A stretch of DNA of 32,593 bases from an uncultured Lachnospiraceae bacterium (GTDB lineage Bacteria > Bacillota > Clostridia > Lachnospirales > Lachnospiraceae): NCBI GenBank assembly GCA_904395885.1, contig CAJFOF010000067.1, forward strand, positions 1 to 32,593, given 5' to 3'. Made by a program: the position numbers and the translations under genes. Positions 7,069 through 15,005 of this stretch are shown here, in pieces. The notes beneath the pieces are model-generated. The model searched no databases. It saw only the letters and a program-made list of their open reading frames with translations, and was not told where the DNA came from. Every line of letters begins with the position of its first letter. Position 1 is the first letter of the stretch.

Positions 7069-9597
7069 ATGAAACCGTCAAAAAAACAGAGCTGGAAACG
7101 AGTGCTGGCATCTATGCGCCTAAATTTGATTGCATGCCTTGTGCTGGTCATTTTGGGGCTGGTGTTTTTTCAGCTTCTTCGGACTGAGCTTCTAAAAAAT
7201 GCTAAAAATTTGGGAACATCACTGGCTCAGACTTATGCTTCTGAGGAGAGAAATAATCTCACTGTATATGAAACGCTTATCAGCTTTGGTACAGAAAATA
7301 TCAGCAAACGGATCCAAAGCGGAGAAGGTGAAGAGGAGATTGAGGCATGGATGCAGAGATATTTTCTGACTCTTCAGGCAGTACTGGGGGAAGAAAAAGT
7401 GGATCCATACATTGTTTTGAAGGAAAAGATTGTAGCTGCTAATCCCTGGGAATACGATGAGAATTATGATGCTACAGAAACAGAATGGTATCGGAAGGCT
7501 ATGGAAGCAGATGGTGATGTGATTTTTACAAATGTTTATACAGATGCAGTCTATAACAAGCCGGTTATCACTGTAGCTAAAAAGTGCAGTGACATTGACG
7601 GAGTGATGGCCTTTGATATTTTCCCTGAAAACTTTCAATTTCAGCAGAATTCTGTAGAACTTCCAGAACAAGCATCTTTTTTCCTCTGCGATGGAGCGGG
7701 GACATTGATTTACAAGGAGATGGATCGGAAAGGGACGCAGGAAGAGGTTCAGGCGTACGTGACGCAGTTGCTGCAAAAGATAGGAAACAATAATCAGAGT
7801 GAGTACGATGCGACTATTACAGATATGGATGGCCATCAGCGGGTAGTTTACTACAGCTATATGCCCAATGGCTGGGTCTCTATTGTCACGATGCCTGTTT
7901 CAGTAATTCTCAGTGATCTCCATACGTTTACAGTAGTATTTTTCAGTTTATTTTTGCTGTGGCTGGTTGCTATGGGCATTATGACATTGAAAGAATGGAA
8001 TCTGACCAGGCGCGTGGAACGGACCAATGATACCGTGAGAGTGCTTGGAAACTCATACTATGCTTTGTACCGGATAGACTATGAGGATGAGACCTATGAG
8101 ATGATTAAAGGCTCTGATTATGTGAGGAGCCGGATGCCGGCCTTTGGAAGCTATCCGCAGCTACTAAAAACCGTAGAAGAGATCATAAAAGGTGACGTAT
8201 ATCAGGAATTTTGCAAAAGTTTTTCTGTGGATAATATCAGGCGCTTGGTTGCTTCAAAAGAACGAGAGTTTGGCGGAGATTTCCAGAGAAAATTTGGAGA
8301 GGAATACCGATGGGTCAATGTAAGGCTTCTGCTTGATGAATCTCTGGCTCCAGGGGAGATTGTCCTCTGTTTCAGGGAAGTGGAACGGGAAAAACAGAGA
8401 GAACTTCAGGAGAGGAGACTCCTGGAAGACGCTTTGGAGTCTTCACGGCAGAGCGGGAAAGCTAAAGAAGCATTTTTTAGCAATATGTCTCATGATATGC
8501 GTACGCCGCTTAATGCGATCATTGGCCTCTCAGAGCTGGCAGAGAAATCGGTAGGAGAACCAAACAAGGTAAAGGATTATCTGGGCAAGATTCATTATTC
8601 CAGCACACAGCTTTTGAACCTGATCAACGATATTTTGGACATGTCGCGGATGGAACAGGGGGAGATCGCGCTGAGCTATCAACATTTTAAGCTAAAGGAT
8701 TGCCTGGATAAATGTCTGATGAATTTTAAAATACAGGCAGAGCGGGAAAAGAAAGAATTTCGTTTTGATTTTGATGCTGGGACGGCACTGGTAACTGGGG
8801 ATCCATTTAGGATTGGACAGATTATGAATAATCTGTTGTCAAATGCCTTTAAATTTACCTCAGAAGGAGACACGATCTCTGTGAAAGTTACTCAGTTCCC
8901 GGGGCAGGACATTGTCAAATATAAAATAGTACTAGAAGATACAGGAATCGGAATAGATGCAAGTTTTCTTCCGAGATTGTTCGAGCCATATGCGAGGGAA
9001 AATCGTTTTACGGTGAAACAGGTTTCTGGAACCGGTCTAGGGATGTCAATTGTAAAAAGTCTTATTGATCAGATGAACGGTCAGATCTATGTAGAGAGCC
9101 AGCCGGGAGAAGGAACAGCATTTACGCTGATTATTCCTTTTGCCGTTGTGAGAGATGACACGGATGAGATAGTACAGGAGCCGCTCCAGAGTGAAGAAAA
9201 AGCTGAAAATCTGGAGGGAAAGACGGTTCTTCTGGCAGAGGATAATGAAATCAATATGGAGATAGCTGCAGAGCTGTTATCTATGAATGGAATTAGGGTG
9301 GTGCAGGCTTGGAATGGGAAAGAGGCGTTGGAAGCGTTTCAGAGCTCGTCGCTGTTTTCCATTGATGCTGTGTTGATGGACATGCAGATGCCAATTATGG
9401 ATGGCTGCGAGGCTGCCAGAAGGATTCGAGCCCTGAAACGGCCTGACGCGGTAGAGATCCCTATCATTGCAGTGACGGCCAATGCCTTTGCAGAGGATAT
9501 TGCAGCAACAACGGCTGCCGGTATGAATGCCCATGTTTCGAAACCCCTTGACTTTACAGTGTTAATGCAGGTATTGTCGGATTTGATCAAGGTGTAG
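7069..9597 (+). CDS. membrane-bound hybrid sensor histidine kinase
   Basis: An 842-residue hybrid sensor kinase. TM1 lies at about residues 17-38 and TM2 at about 285-310. Between them is a roughly 245-residue extracellular region, most likely a double-Cache ligand sensor (it contains EYDENYDATETEWYRKAMEA and TVAKKCSDIDGVMAFDI, typical of Cache folds). A PAS-like stretch (about 330-450) and a short helix lead to the HisKA domain with phospho-acceptor His475 (SNMSHDMRTPLNAIIG). The HATPase domain has an N box (NNLLSNAFKF), EDTGIGI and GTGLGMSIV. The C-terminal receiver domain (about 723-842) has acidic pair Glu-Asp, phospho-acceptor Asp771 (VLMDMQMP) and the Lys of SKPLDF. A GAGGAGG site precedes the ATG. 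No output regulator is adjacent, so its phosphorelay partner is encoded elsewhere. Confidence 0.93.
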   Translation: MKPSKKQSWKRVLASMRLNLIACLVLVILGLVFFQLLRTELLKNAKNLGTSLAQTYASEERNNLTVYETLISFGTENISKRIQSGEGEEEIEAWMQRYFLTLQAVLGEEKVDPYIVLKEKIVAANPWEYDENYDATETEWYRKAMEADGDVIFTNVYTDAVYNKPVITVAKKCSDIDGVMAFDIFPENFQFQQNSVELPEQASFFLCDGAGTLIYKEMDRKGTQEEVQAYVTQLLQKIGNNNQSEYDATITDMDGHQRVVYYSYMPNGWVSIVTMPVSVILSDLHTFTVVFFSLFLLWLVAMGIMTLKEWNLTRRVERTNDTVRVLGNSYYALYRIDYEDETYEMIKGSDYVRSRMPAFGSYPQLLKTVEEIIKGDVYQEFCKSFSVDNIRRLVASKEREFGGDFQRKFGEEYRWVNVRLLLDESLAPGEIVLCFREVEREKQRELQERRLLEDALESSRQSGKAKEAFFSNMSHDMRTPLNAIIGLSELAEKSVGEPNKVKDYLGKIHYSSTQLLNLINDILDMSRMEQGEIALSYQHFKLKDCLDKCLMNFKIQAEREKKEFRFDFDAGTALVTGDPFRIGQIMNNLLSNAFKFTSEGDTISVKVTQFPGQDIVKYKIVLEDTGIGIDASFLPRLFEPYARENRFTVKQVSGTGLGMSIVKSLIDQMNGQIYVESQPGEGTAFTLIIPFAVVRDDTDEIVQEPLQSEEKAENLEGKTVLLAEDNEINMEIAAELLSMNGIRVVQAWNGKEALEAFQSSSLFSIDAVLMDMQMPIMDGCEAARRIRALKRPDAVEIPIIAVTANAFAEDIAATTAAGMNAHVSKPLDFTVLMQVLSDLIKV

Positions 9598-9651
9598 ATT
9601 GAGCGGAAAAAGGCCGGAATTTTTCGCTAGAAAGAGAAAAATCGAATAAGG

Positions 9652-9717
9652 AAGAGGCAGTTCTATAGGGAATTCAGGCTTTGAAGAAACCAGTTCTCTG
9701 CGACTGCCTCTTTCTTT
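9652..9717 (+). terminator. likely terminator after the hybrid kinase
   Basis: AAGAGGCAGT at 9652-9661 pairs perfectly with ACTGCCTCTT at 9703-9712, followed by TCTTT. The 41-base loop is long. A smaller hairpin, AGCGGAAAAA (from 9602) with TTTTTCGCT, precedes it. Confidence 0.6.
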
Positions 9718-9816
9718 CATGTCAGGGCTAAAAAATCGGCACTAACCGCTACCCCCCTTTTCTATGTGGTCTGGCAAGCGAACAGCAGTGTATTATGGAT
9801 GGTATGACGGCCGCGG

Positions 9817-10323
9817 CTAGGCCTCTTTCCGGCTGCTTACCACCTCAATGGTGTGAAGCCAGTTATAGCGCATATGCTCTTTTGCTGATTCCAGGTCATC
9901 CTTTTTTAAAGAGGAGATGATCTCGGCGTGTTCTTTGGCAGAGCTGATAAATTCCCGCTCCATTCGATAATAGAGATTTTCCGCCCGGTCGACATGGATT
10001 CTGAGAGTGTCGGTGAAATTTTTAAGGAAATCATTGGCGGCCAGACGGAGAAACACTTCGTGGAAGGCTTTGTCCAAAGCCTGCATATCAGGGAGAGTGG
10101 CGTCGTCCGGCTGTACAGAGAAGCGAGCGTTGATGGCTTCTAGCTCTGCAATAATTTCTGGCGTGATCTTTGGAAACGAAAATTCTACAGCCATAGCATG
10201 GAGCTCTGCCAGAATTCGGTAAGCTTGATGGGCGCTTTCCGGATCAAGGGGGGCAATTCGGCTTTCCCGGCCGGGATAGATCTCTATCAGCTTTTGATCC
10301 GCCAGAAGCTGGATCGTCGCCTG
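9817..10323 (-). pseudogene. GntR-family (FCD) regulator, 5' part deleted
   Basis: The last roughly 168 codons of a GntR/FadR-type regulator remain. They begin at the end of the winged-helix domain (QATIQLLADQKLIEIYP), run through the wing (GRESRIAPLD) and contain the whole helical FCD ligand-binding domain (DKAFHEVFLRLAANDF; HAEIISSLKKDDLESAKEHM). The recognition helix and everything upstream are missing. Beyond about 10,323 the open frame continues, but that reading is only the antisense of ygeY and the transporter gene. No plausible start codon lies near the break. The gene is read toward the left and originally stood divergent to ygeY, so it probably controlled that operon. It should no longer bind DNA. 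Confidence 0.85.
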
Positions 10324-10719
10324 GCATTGGGGGAGGACGAAGCAAAAGTAGCGGCAGAGATGAATGAGCTGGTAGCGGGGACAGACGCCCAGTGGGAGAT
10401 CTACGACGCCCAAGGGACGAGCTGGACAGGAAAGCCGGTTGTCCTGCACACCTTTCTGCCTGCGTGGGAAGCGAAGCAGGAGGAGCCGCTGGCACAGGCA
10501 GGAATCCGCGCCTACAAAGAGATCATGGGAAAGGCCCCGGAACTGTTCAAATGGGACTTTGCTACAAATGGCTTTGCCTGCGCCGGGAGGTACCATGTGC
10601 CCACCATCGGGCTTGGGCCTGGGGATTACGTTCTCGCCCATCAGAAAAACGAGAGATGCCGGGTGGAGGATATAGAAAACGCCTGTATGTTCTATGCAGA
10701 GTTGGTGGCTAATTTGTAG
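10312..10719 (+). pseudogene. ygeY: M20-family hydrolase YgeY, N-terminal two thirds deleted
   Basis: Only about 135 C-terminal codons of an M20-type metallohydrolase are left, starting at DRRLALGEDEAKVAAEMNEL. This is the strand that follows the dimerisation insert in YgeY-like proteins of roughly 400 residues. The tail HVPTIGLGPGDYVLAHQKNE matches the C-terminal metal-site region of the family; the first metal-binding half (HxD, bridging Asp, Glu-Glu) is gone. The neighbour dpaL/ygeX supports the YgeY assignment, since ygeX and ygeY are linked in E. coli and many Clostridia. The open frame can be extended upstream to 10198, but that part is antisense GntR. Even if translated it would be inactive. 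Confidence 0.85.
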
Positions 10720-10758
10720 AGATAGGGATTCTTTTTTATCAACAGGAGAAGAAGGTAT

Positions 10759-12165
10759 ATGGAAAAGAAAAAATTTAAAGTGCCGCATGCATTCGTGATA
10801 TTGACATTCTGTATTGCAGTAATGAGTATTTTGACCTATGTGATCCCGGCCGGCGTTTACGACATGGTCCCGGGAGCCGCAGGCAACACAGTGGTCGACC
10901 CGGATTCCTTCCACATTGTGGAGAGCACTCCGGTTACCTTTATGCAGTTTCTGACGGCCATTCCCAGAGGCTTCGTGGAAGCGGGGTGGGTGGTTGCCAT
11001 GACGATTTTTGTCGGCTGTGGATTCCGGGTAGTGGAGAAGATCGGCGTGATCCCTGCCGGAATCGAACATCTGGCAAAGAAATATGAAAAACGGGGAACT
11101 GCGGTTATTCCGCTTTTGATGTTTATTTTTGCACTGTGCGACGCGTTTATCGGGATGCCGGAACTGTGTATCGTCTATGTGCCCATTGTGCTGCCGCTGA
11201 TGATGCGGTTGGGATTTGACTCAATCACAGCTTGCGCTACCGTTCTCTGCGGTTCTGCGGCGGGATTTTCGGCGGCTCTCACCAACCCGTTCACCATCGT
11301 CATCGGGCAGAATATCAGCGGCCTGCCGCTGTATTCCGGCTGGCAATTCCGCATCGTTACCTTTATAGTGATGTGGCTGATCGGTGTCCTCTTTGTGCTC
11401 CGCTATGCAAAGAAAATCCAGAAGGATCCCCGGAGAAGCGCGACCTATGAGGAGGATCTTCCCCGCCGGAAGAAGTTTGTTGAGGACGCGATGAAGTATG
11501 AAAACGGCGTTCAGCTTAACGGTCGTCAAAAGATAGCGGGAATCTACTCTGTGGTAATGCTGGCGGTAATGCTGGTAGGGATTGTTGTTCTGAGGTGGGA
11601 CATGCCGGAAATGTGTGCCATTTTCCTGTTTATTGGCGTGGGAGCCGGACTGATTGCCGGTATGGATCTGGACAGTCTGTGTGAGACTCTGATTGCCGGA
11701 GGCTCAGATATGATGGTGGGCGCTATGGTAGTCGGCGTGGCCCGCGGAATCTCCGTGGTTATGAATGACGGCCAGATCGTCAATACCATTGTCCATGGGC
11801 TGGCGTCGGTGCTGACAAACGTGCCCACATCCCTGACGGTTCTTGCTATTCTTATCGCTATCACCCTGCTGAATTTCCTGATTCCCTCCGGAAGCGGAAA
11901 AGCTGTGGTGCTGTTCCCCATTCTGGCGCCTCTGTCGGATCTGGTAGGAATCACAAGACAGACCGCGGTTGTGGCATATCAGTTTGGCGACGGGTTTACC
12001 AATTATTTCTGGCCTACATCGGGATTTTTTATGGCTACCTTATCTCTGGGAGGCGTGGCCTATCAGAAATGGGCAAAGTTCTATCTGCCTCTTCTCGGTA
12101 TTTGGATCGCTGCGTCCGGTGTCTTCCTGCTGATAGCCCAGTACATCCAGTTAGGGCCGTTTTGA
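10759..12165 (+). CDS. YfcC/DcuC-type membrane transporter
   Basis: A 468-residue integral membrane protein with about 11-12 hydrophobic helices, of the YfcC group in the C4-dicarboxylate anaerobic carrier (DcuC) superfamily. Supporting stretches are PHAFVILTFCIAVMSILTYV and PAGVYD at the N-terminus, PRGFVEAGWV, the helix pair around FALCDAFIGMPELCIVYVP, and NFLIPSGSGKAVVLFPIL near the C-terminus, a family hallmark. It is 39 bases downstream of the ygeY remnant and 65 bases before dpaL, with AGGAGAAG before the ATG. Its cargo is therefore probably the amino acid degraded by dpaL or a related peptide; this is inferred from context. The promoter that served this operon seems to have been lost upstream. 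Confidence 0.88.
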   Translation: MEKKKFKVPHAFVILTFCIAVMSILTYVIPAGVYDMVPGAAGNTVVDPDSFHIVESTPVTFMQFLTAIPRGFVEAGWVVAMTIFVGCGFRVVEKIGVIPAGIEHLAKKYEKRGTAVIPLLMFIFALCDAFIGMPELCIVYVPIVLPLMMRLGFDSITACATVLCGSAAGFSAALTNPFTIVIGQNISGLPLYSGWQFRIVTFIVMWLIGVLFVLRYAKKIQKDPRRSATYEEDLPRRKKFVEDAMKYENGVQLNGRQKIAGIYSVVMLAVMLVGIVVLRWDMPEMCAIFLFIGVGAGLIAGMDLDSLCETLIAGGSDMMVGAMVVGVARGISVVMNDGQIVNTIVHGLASVLTNVPTSLTVLAILIAITLLNFLIPSGSGKAVVLFPILAPLSDLVGITRQTAVVAYQFGDGFTNYFWPTSGFFMATLSLGGVAYQKWAKFYLPLLGIWIAASGVFLLIAQYIQLGPF

Positions 12166-12230
12166 TCTGAAAAAGGATACGGCTTGCCGTAAAGCCGAAA
12201 CATTTTATAAATCGGGAGGAGCGCGACATT

Positions 12231-13439
12231 ATGGAGAATGAAATCAAAGCAGTCCGTATGAAAAGAAAGGAAGGCGGAGATTTAAGCAGTGTAAAAAAAT
12301 TTGGCCTGGAAGCCGCAAAGCAGGCCAATGCTTTTCACCGGAGTTTTCCGGAATATCAGATAACACCCCTGGCAGAGCTGACAGATCTGGCGGCCGGGCT
12401 GGGCGTAGCGGGAATTTATGTGAAGGATGAGAGCTACCGGTTCGGCCTCAATGCCTTCAAAGTGCTGGGTGGCAGCTATGCCATCGGCAGATACCTTGCA
12501 GAGCGGATGAATCTGGACTGCAGCCAACTGACCTATGAGAAGCTGACTGACGGGGCTGTGAAGAAGGAACTGGGTGAGCTGACCTTTGTGACAGCAACAG
12601 ATGGAAACCATGGCAGGGGCGTGGCGTGGACGGCCAACCGCCTGGGACACAAGAGCGTGGTGTATATGCCAAAGGGCAGCGCAGAGGAGAGGCTTCAAAA
12701 CATCAGGGTGCTGGGAGCGGATGCGTCGATTACGGATCTGAACTATGACGATGCGGTGCGGCTGGCACAGGAGAAAGGCAGACAGAATGGCTGGATTGTG
12801 GTTCAGGACACCTCCTGGGAGGGATATGAAAAGATTCCGGGCTGGATTATGGAAGGCTACACAACAATGGCCTATGAGGCCTACAATCAGTTGAAAGGTG
12901 TAAAACCTACCCACATTTTCCTTCAAGCCGGGGTAGGTGCCATGTCCGGGGCTGTTACAGGCTTTTTCACAGATGTCTACGGGGACAGAGAGCGCCCGGT
13001 GGTAACGATTATAGAGCCGGACAAAGCTGACTGCCTCTTCCGCACGGCCAGGGCCAGTGATGGGAAACTCCATCCGGTCAAAGGAGATATGGACACGATC
13101 ATGGCAGGACTTGCCTGTGGAGAGCCGTGTCCCCTGGGCTGGGAAGTCCTGCGGGACCATGCAGATTGCTTTATCTCCATGCCGGACTGGGTGGCGGCTG
13201 AGGGGATGAGAGTCCTGGGAAATCCTGTGGGAAATGACAGAAAGGTCGTATCCGGGGAAAGCGGAGCGGCGACCATGGGCTTTGTGGCGGAGATATTGCG
13301 GAAAGAACGGTACCGCCATATCAGGGAAGAACTGGGATTGGACGAAAATTCCAGAATCCTCTGTTTCTCCACAGAGGGCGACACGGACAAAGCAAATTAC
13401 AGACAGATTGTCTGGGATGGAAAATATCCCAGCCTTTAA
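12231..13439 (+). CDS. dpaL: diaminopropionate ammonia-lyase (PLP enzyme)
   Basis: A 402-residue fold-type II PLP enzyme matching YgeX/DpaL, which splits 2,3-diaminopropionate into pyruvate and two ammonia. Length agrees with the family (about 400). The PLP lysine lies in RFGLNAFKVLGGSYA (near residue 78), the substrate/phosphate Asn loop is TATDGNHGRGVAWTA, and the glycine-rich loop is LQAGVGAMSGAV. The C-terminal pattern VSGESGAATMGF and CFSTEGDTD also fits. GGGAGGA precedes ATG 12231. It is the last gene of the ygeY-transporter-dpaL operon and ends before a strong terminator. The enzyme itself looks intact although the upstream operon start is damaged. Confidence 0.93.
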   Translation: MENEIKAVRMKRKEGGDLSSVKKFGLEAAKQANAFHRSFPEYQITPLAELTDLAAGLGVAGIYVKDESYRFGLNAFKVLGGSYAIGRYLAERMNLDCSQLTYEKLTDGAVKKELGELTFVTATDGNHGRGVAWTANRLGHKSVVYMPKGSAEERLQNIRVLGADASITDLNYDDAVRLAQEKGRQNGWIVVQDTSWEGYEKIPGWIMEGYTTMAYEAYNQLKGVKPTHIFLQAGVGAMSGAVTGFFTDVYGDRERPVVTIIEPDKADCLFRTARASDGKLHPVKGDMDTIMAGLACGEPCPLGWEVLRDHADCFISMPDWVAAEGMRVLGNPVGNDRKVVSGESGAATMGFVAEILRKERYRHIREELGLDENSRILCFSTEGDTDKANYRQIVWDGKYPSL

Positions 13440-13455
13440 AACCTTGCTGACGGGT

Positions 13456-13521
13456 GGGACAGATCTGTTGCGGATCTGTCCCCTCGCAGGCGGAGAATCC
13501 TGCAGATCAGGATTCTTTTTT
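13456..13521 (+). terminator. double hairpin and terminator after dpaL
   Basis: First hairpin: GGGACAGATC at 13456-13465 with GATCTGTCCC at 13473-13482. Second: GAATCCTG at 13495-13502 with CAGGATTC at 13508-13515 and a run of six T. The T-run overlaps the stop codon of the convergent permease gene. The first hairpin may slow transcripts from the opposite side. Confidence 0.92.
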
Positions 13522-14245
13522 ATTTTGCAGTGTGCTTTAAGATCCTGATACCTGCTAGATTGAAAAGAACCAGATACAGAAGGCAGATCAGGAGAAAGAG
13601 AAAAAAGCGGCCGGAGACCATGTCCTCGGATTTATTGGAATTCATGCCCAGGAGCATCAGCGAGTAGGGCCAGAGGATGCCGGCACGGGTGTTGGCCAGA
13701 ATCAGGCCGCTCAGGCCGCCGATCACTCCCAACCCTATGGGAAGGGCAAAGTTGGGCGTGGAAGCCGAGAGGATATACTGTATGGTGGCGATGACAAAGC
13801 CGCCCAGGGTGCCCCGGAGGATCCATGTCAGGATGTCAAGGGGCGGAAAGCCTTCAAGGCCGATAATCTTTCCGGCAGCGATATAGAGCACTGCCAGCCA
13901 GAGCTGAGTCAGAAGCGTGATCAGGCAGATCAGACAATACTTGGAAAAGTAAATGGAGCCGTAGGATACAGGGCTGGTAAAAAGCAGATTCCGGCAGGAA
14001 TGAAAGTTTTCATAGCGCCACAGAAACGCGCAGTAGACCCCGATGAGAGGGGCAAAGAAAAAGTTAGAGTAAAACAGGCTGATCTGGGTCCAGAGAGAAT
14101 ACCACTGGGATTTCAGGATGCCCAGATTGCTCAGGTAGTTCCCGCAGCCCAGGAGGACCGGGATGACCGGGATCAGAAAGAAAGCCGGCCAGATCAGCGT
14201 GCCTTTGCATTTCATTTTTTCACATCGGATTAATTGTATCAGCAT
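13520..14245 (-). CDS. lantibiotic-resistance ABC permease, MutG/CprC type
   Basis: A 241-residue integral membrane protein with about six helices, of the ABC-2 permease group found in lantibiotic immunity and cationic-peptide resistance transporters (MutG/SpaG/CprC). It works with the second permease and the ATPase encoded just upstream to remove peptide antibiotics from the membrane. I start it at ATG 14245, since AGGAGGT lies 5 bases upstream; a longer frame from 14266 would overlap the previous gene. It opens MLIQLIRCEKMKCKGTL, a basic cytosolic start followed by TM1, as usual in the family. It is the last gene of a three-gene operon, 10 bases after the other permease. Confidence 0.88.
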   Translation of the reverse strand: MLIQLIRCEKMKCKGTLIWPAFFLIPVIPVLLGCGNYLSNLGILKSQWYSLWTQISLFYSNFFFAPLIGVYCAFLWRYENFHSCRNLLFTSPVSYGSIYFSKYCLICLITLLTQLWLAVLYIAAGKIIGLEGFPPLDILTWILRGTLGGFVIATIQYILSASTPNFALPIGLGVIGGLSGLILANTRAGILWPYSLMLLGMNSNKSEDMVSGRFFLFLLICLLYLVLFNLAGIRILKHTAK

Positions 14246-14255
14246 AGAGCACCTC

Positions 14256-15005
14256 CTAAAAATCAAGTACGTGCTTCCGGAAGAAGCGGCTGCCCCACAG
14301 ATATTCGATTCCGATAAAGATCAACAGGATCACAAGCCACAGAACCGGATAGGGGGACCAGGTATAGGTGGAATAGCGGATGTCTTCCTGGTAATACATG
14401 CCAACGTTGCATAAAGCCGCAAAGTATCCCCATGGGATGAGATAGCGCAGAGGGTACTGGTTCAGAAACCAGGAAAAGATCCCGGTGAATGTGGCTCCGA
14501 CGCTGACGAACAGCGGGAGAAGCTGGCTGGAGGAGGCGAATGAGAGATTGAGCTGGAACAAAAAGACCGCCTCATAGACAGCCAGGAGAGTCACGAAATA
14601 CTGGACATAGCGGATGGAAAAGCCGGGGACAAAGAAGTTCCCGGTCAGGGCGAACAGGGCGGCCTGGGCCAGGGCGAAAACGCTCAGATAGACAGTTCCC
14701 ACAACAGCCTTGCAGCGGTAAATGCAGGCGGAGGATTCCATGGTGCACAGCCATTTATAGGTATTTCCCAGGCGTTCCACATCGGCCAGCCTGGAGGCGA
14801 ATACAGCCAGAACCAGAGGCAGGAGGATGGTATTCATCAGCAGAAGGTTTGTCATTAGAAGGCCGGTGACATCGTTAAAGCGGCTGAAGTCCAGATCGTC
14901 CAGGCACCAGAGAAGCCAGAGCACGGTAAAGGCAAACACCAGCAGGAAAAGAAAGAAGGAGTGCTGTCCCTTTTGCTTTTTAAATTCCACGAGAAGAAAC
15001 TTCAT
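14256..15005 (-). CDS. lantibiotic-resistance ABC permease, MutE/CprB type
   Basis: A 249-residue membrane protein with about six helices, matching the MutE/EpiE/CprB permease family. It starts MKFLLVEFKKQKGQHSF, and a conserved-looking cytosolic loop reads LGNTYKWLCTMESSACIYRCK. It overlaps the ATPase stop codon by one base (TAATG), so the two are translationally coupled. With the ATPase and second permease it forms one transporter. Codon use and GC content are like the rest of the locus and higher than in the flanking peptide-uptake operon. Confidence 0.9.
   Translation of the reverse strand: MKFLLVEFKKQKGQHSFFLFLLVFAFTVLWLLWCLDDLDFSRFNDVTGLLMTNLLLMNTILLPLVLAVFASRLADVERLGNTYKWLCTMESSACIYRCKAVVGTVYLSVFALAQAALFALTGNFFVPGFSIRYVQYFVTLLAVYEAVFLFQLNLSFASSSQLLPLFVSVGATFTGIFSWFLNQYPLRYLIPWGYFAALCNVGMYYQEDIRYSTYTWSPYPVLWLVILLIFIGIEYLWGSRFFRKHVLDF

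Noticed and set aside
7219..7836. 205-residue minus-strand open frame opposite the hybrid kinase sensor region
   Set aside because: Low-complexity antisense reading with no start signals or family pattern.
10198..10311. N-terminal extension of the ygeY frame from an ATG at 10198
   Set aside because: It is antisense to the GntR coding sequence, has no good ribosome binding site and no M20 similarity.
10324..11070. N-terminal extension of the minus-strand GntR frame to 417 residues
   Set aside because: This part is antisense to ygeY and the transporter gene, shows no winged helix, and results from the high GC content and the deletion junction.
12282..13319. Long minus-strand open frame opposite dpaL
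   Set aside because: A shadow of a well-supported PLP enzyme gene; no family motifs.
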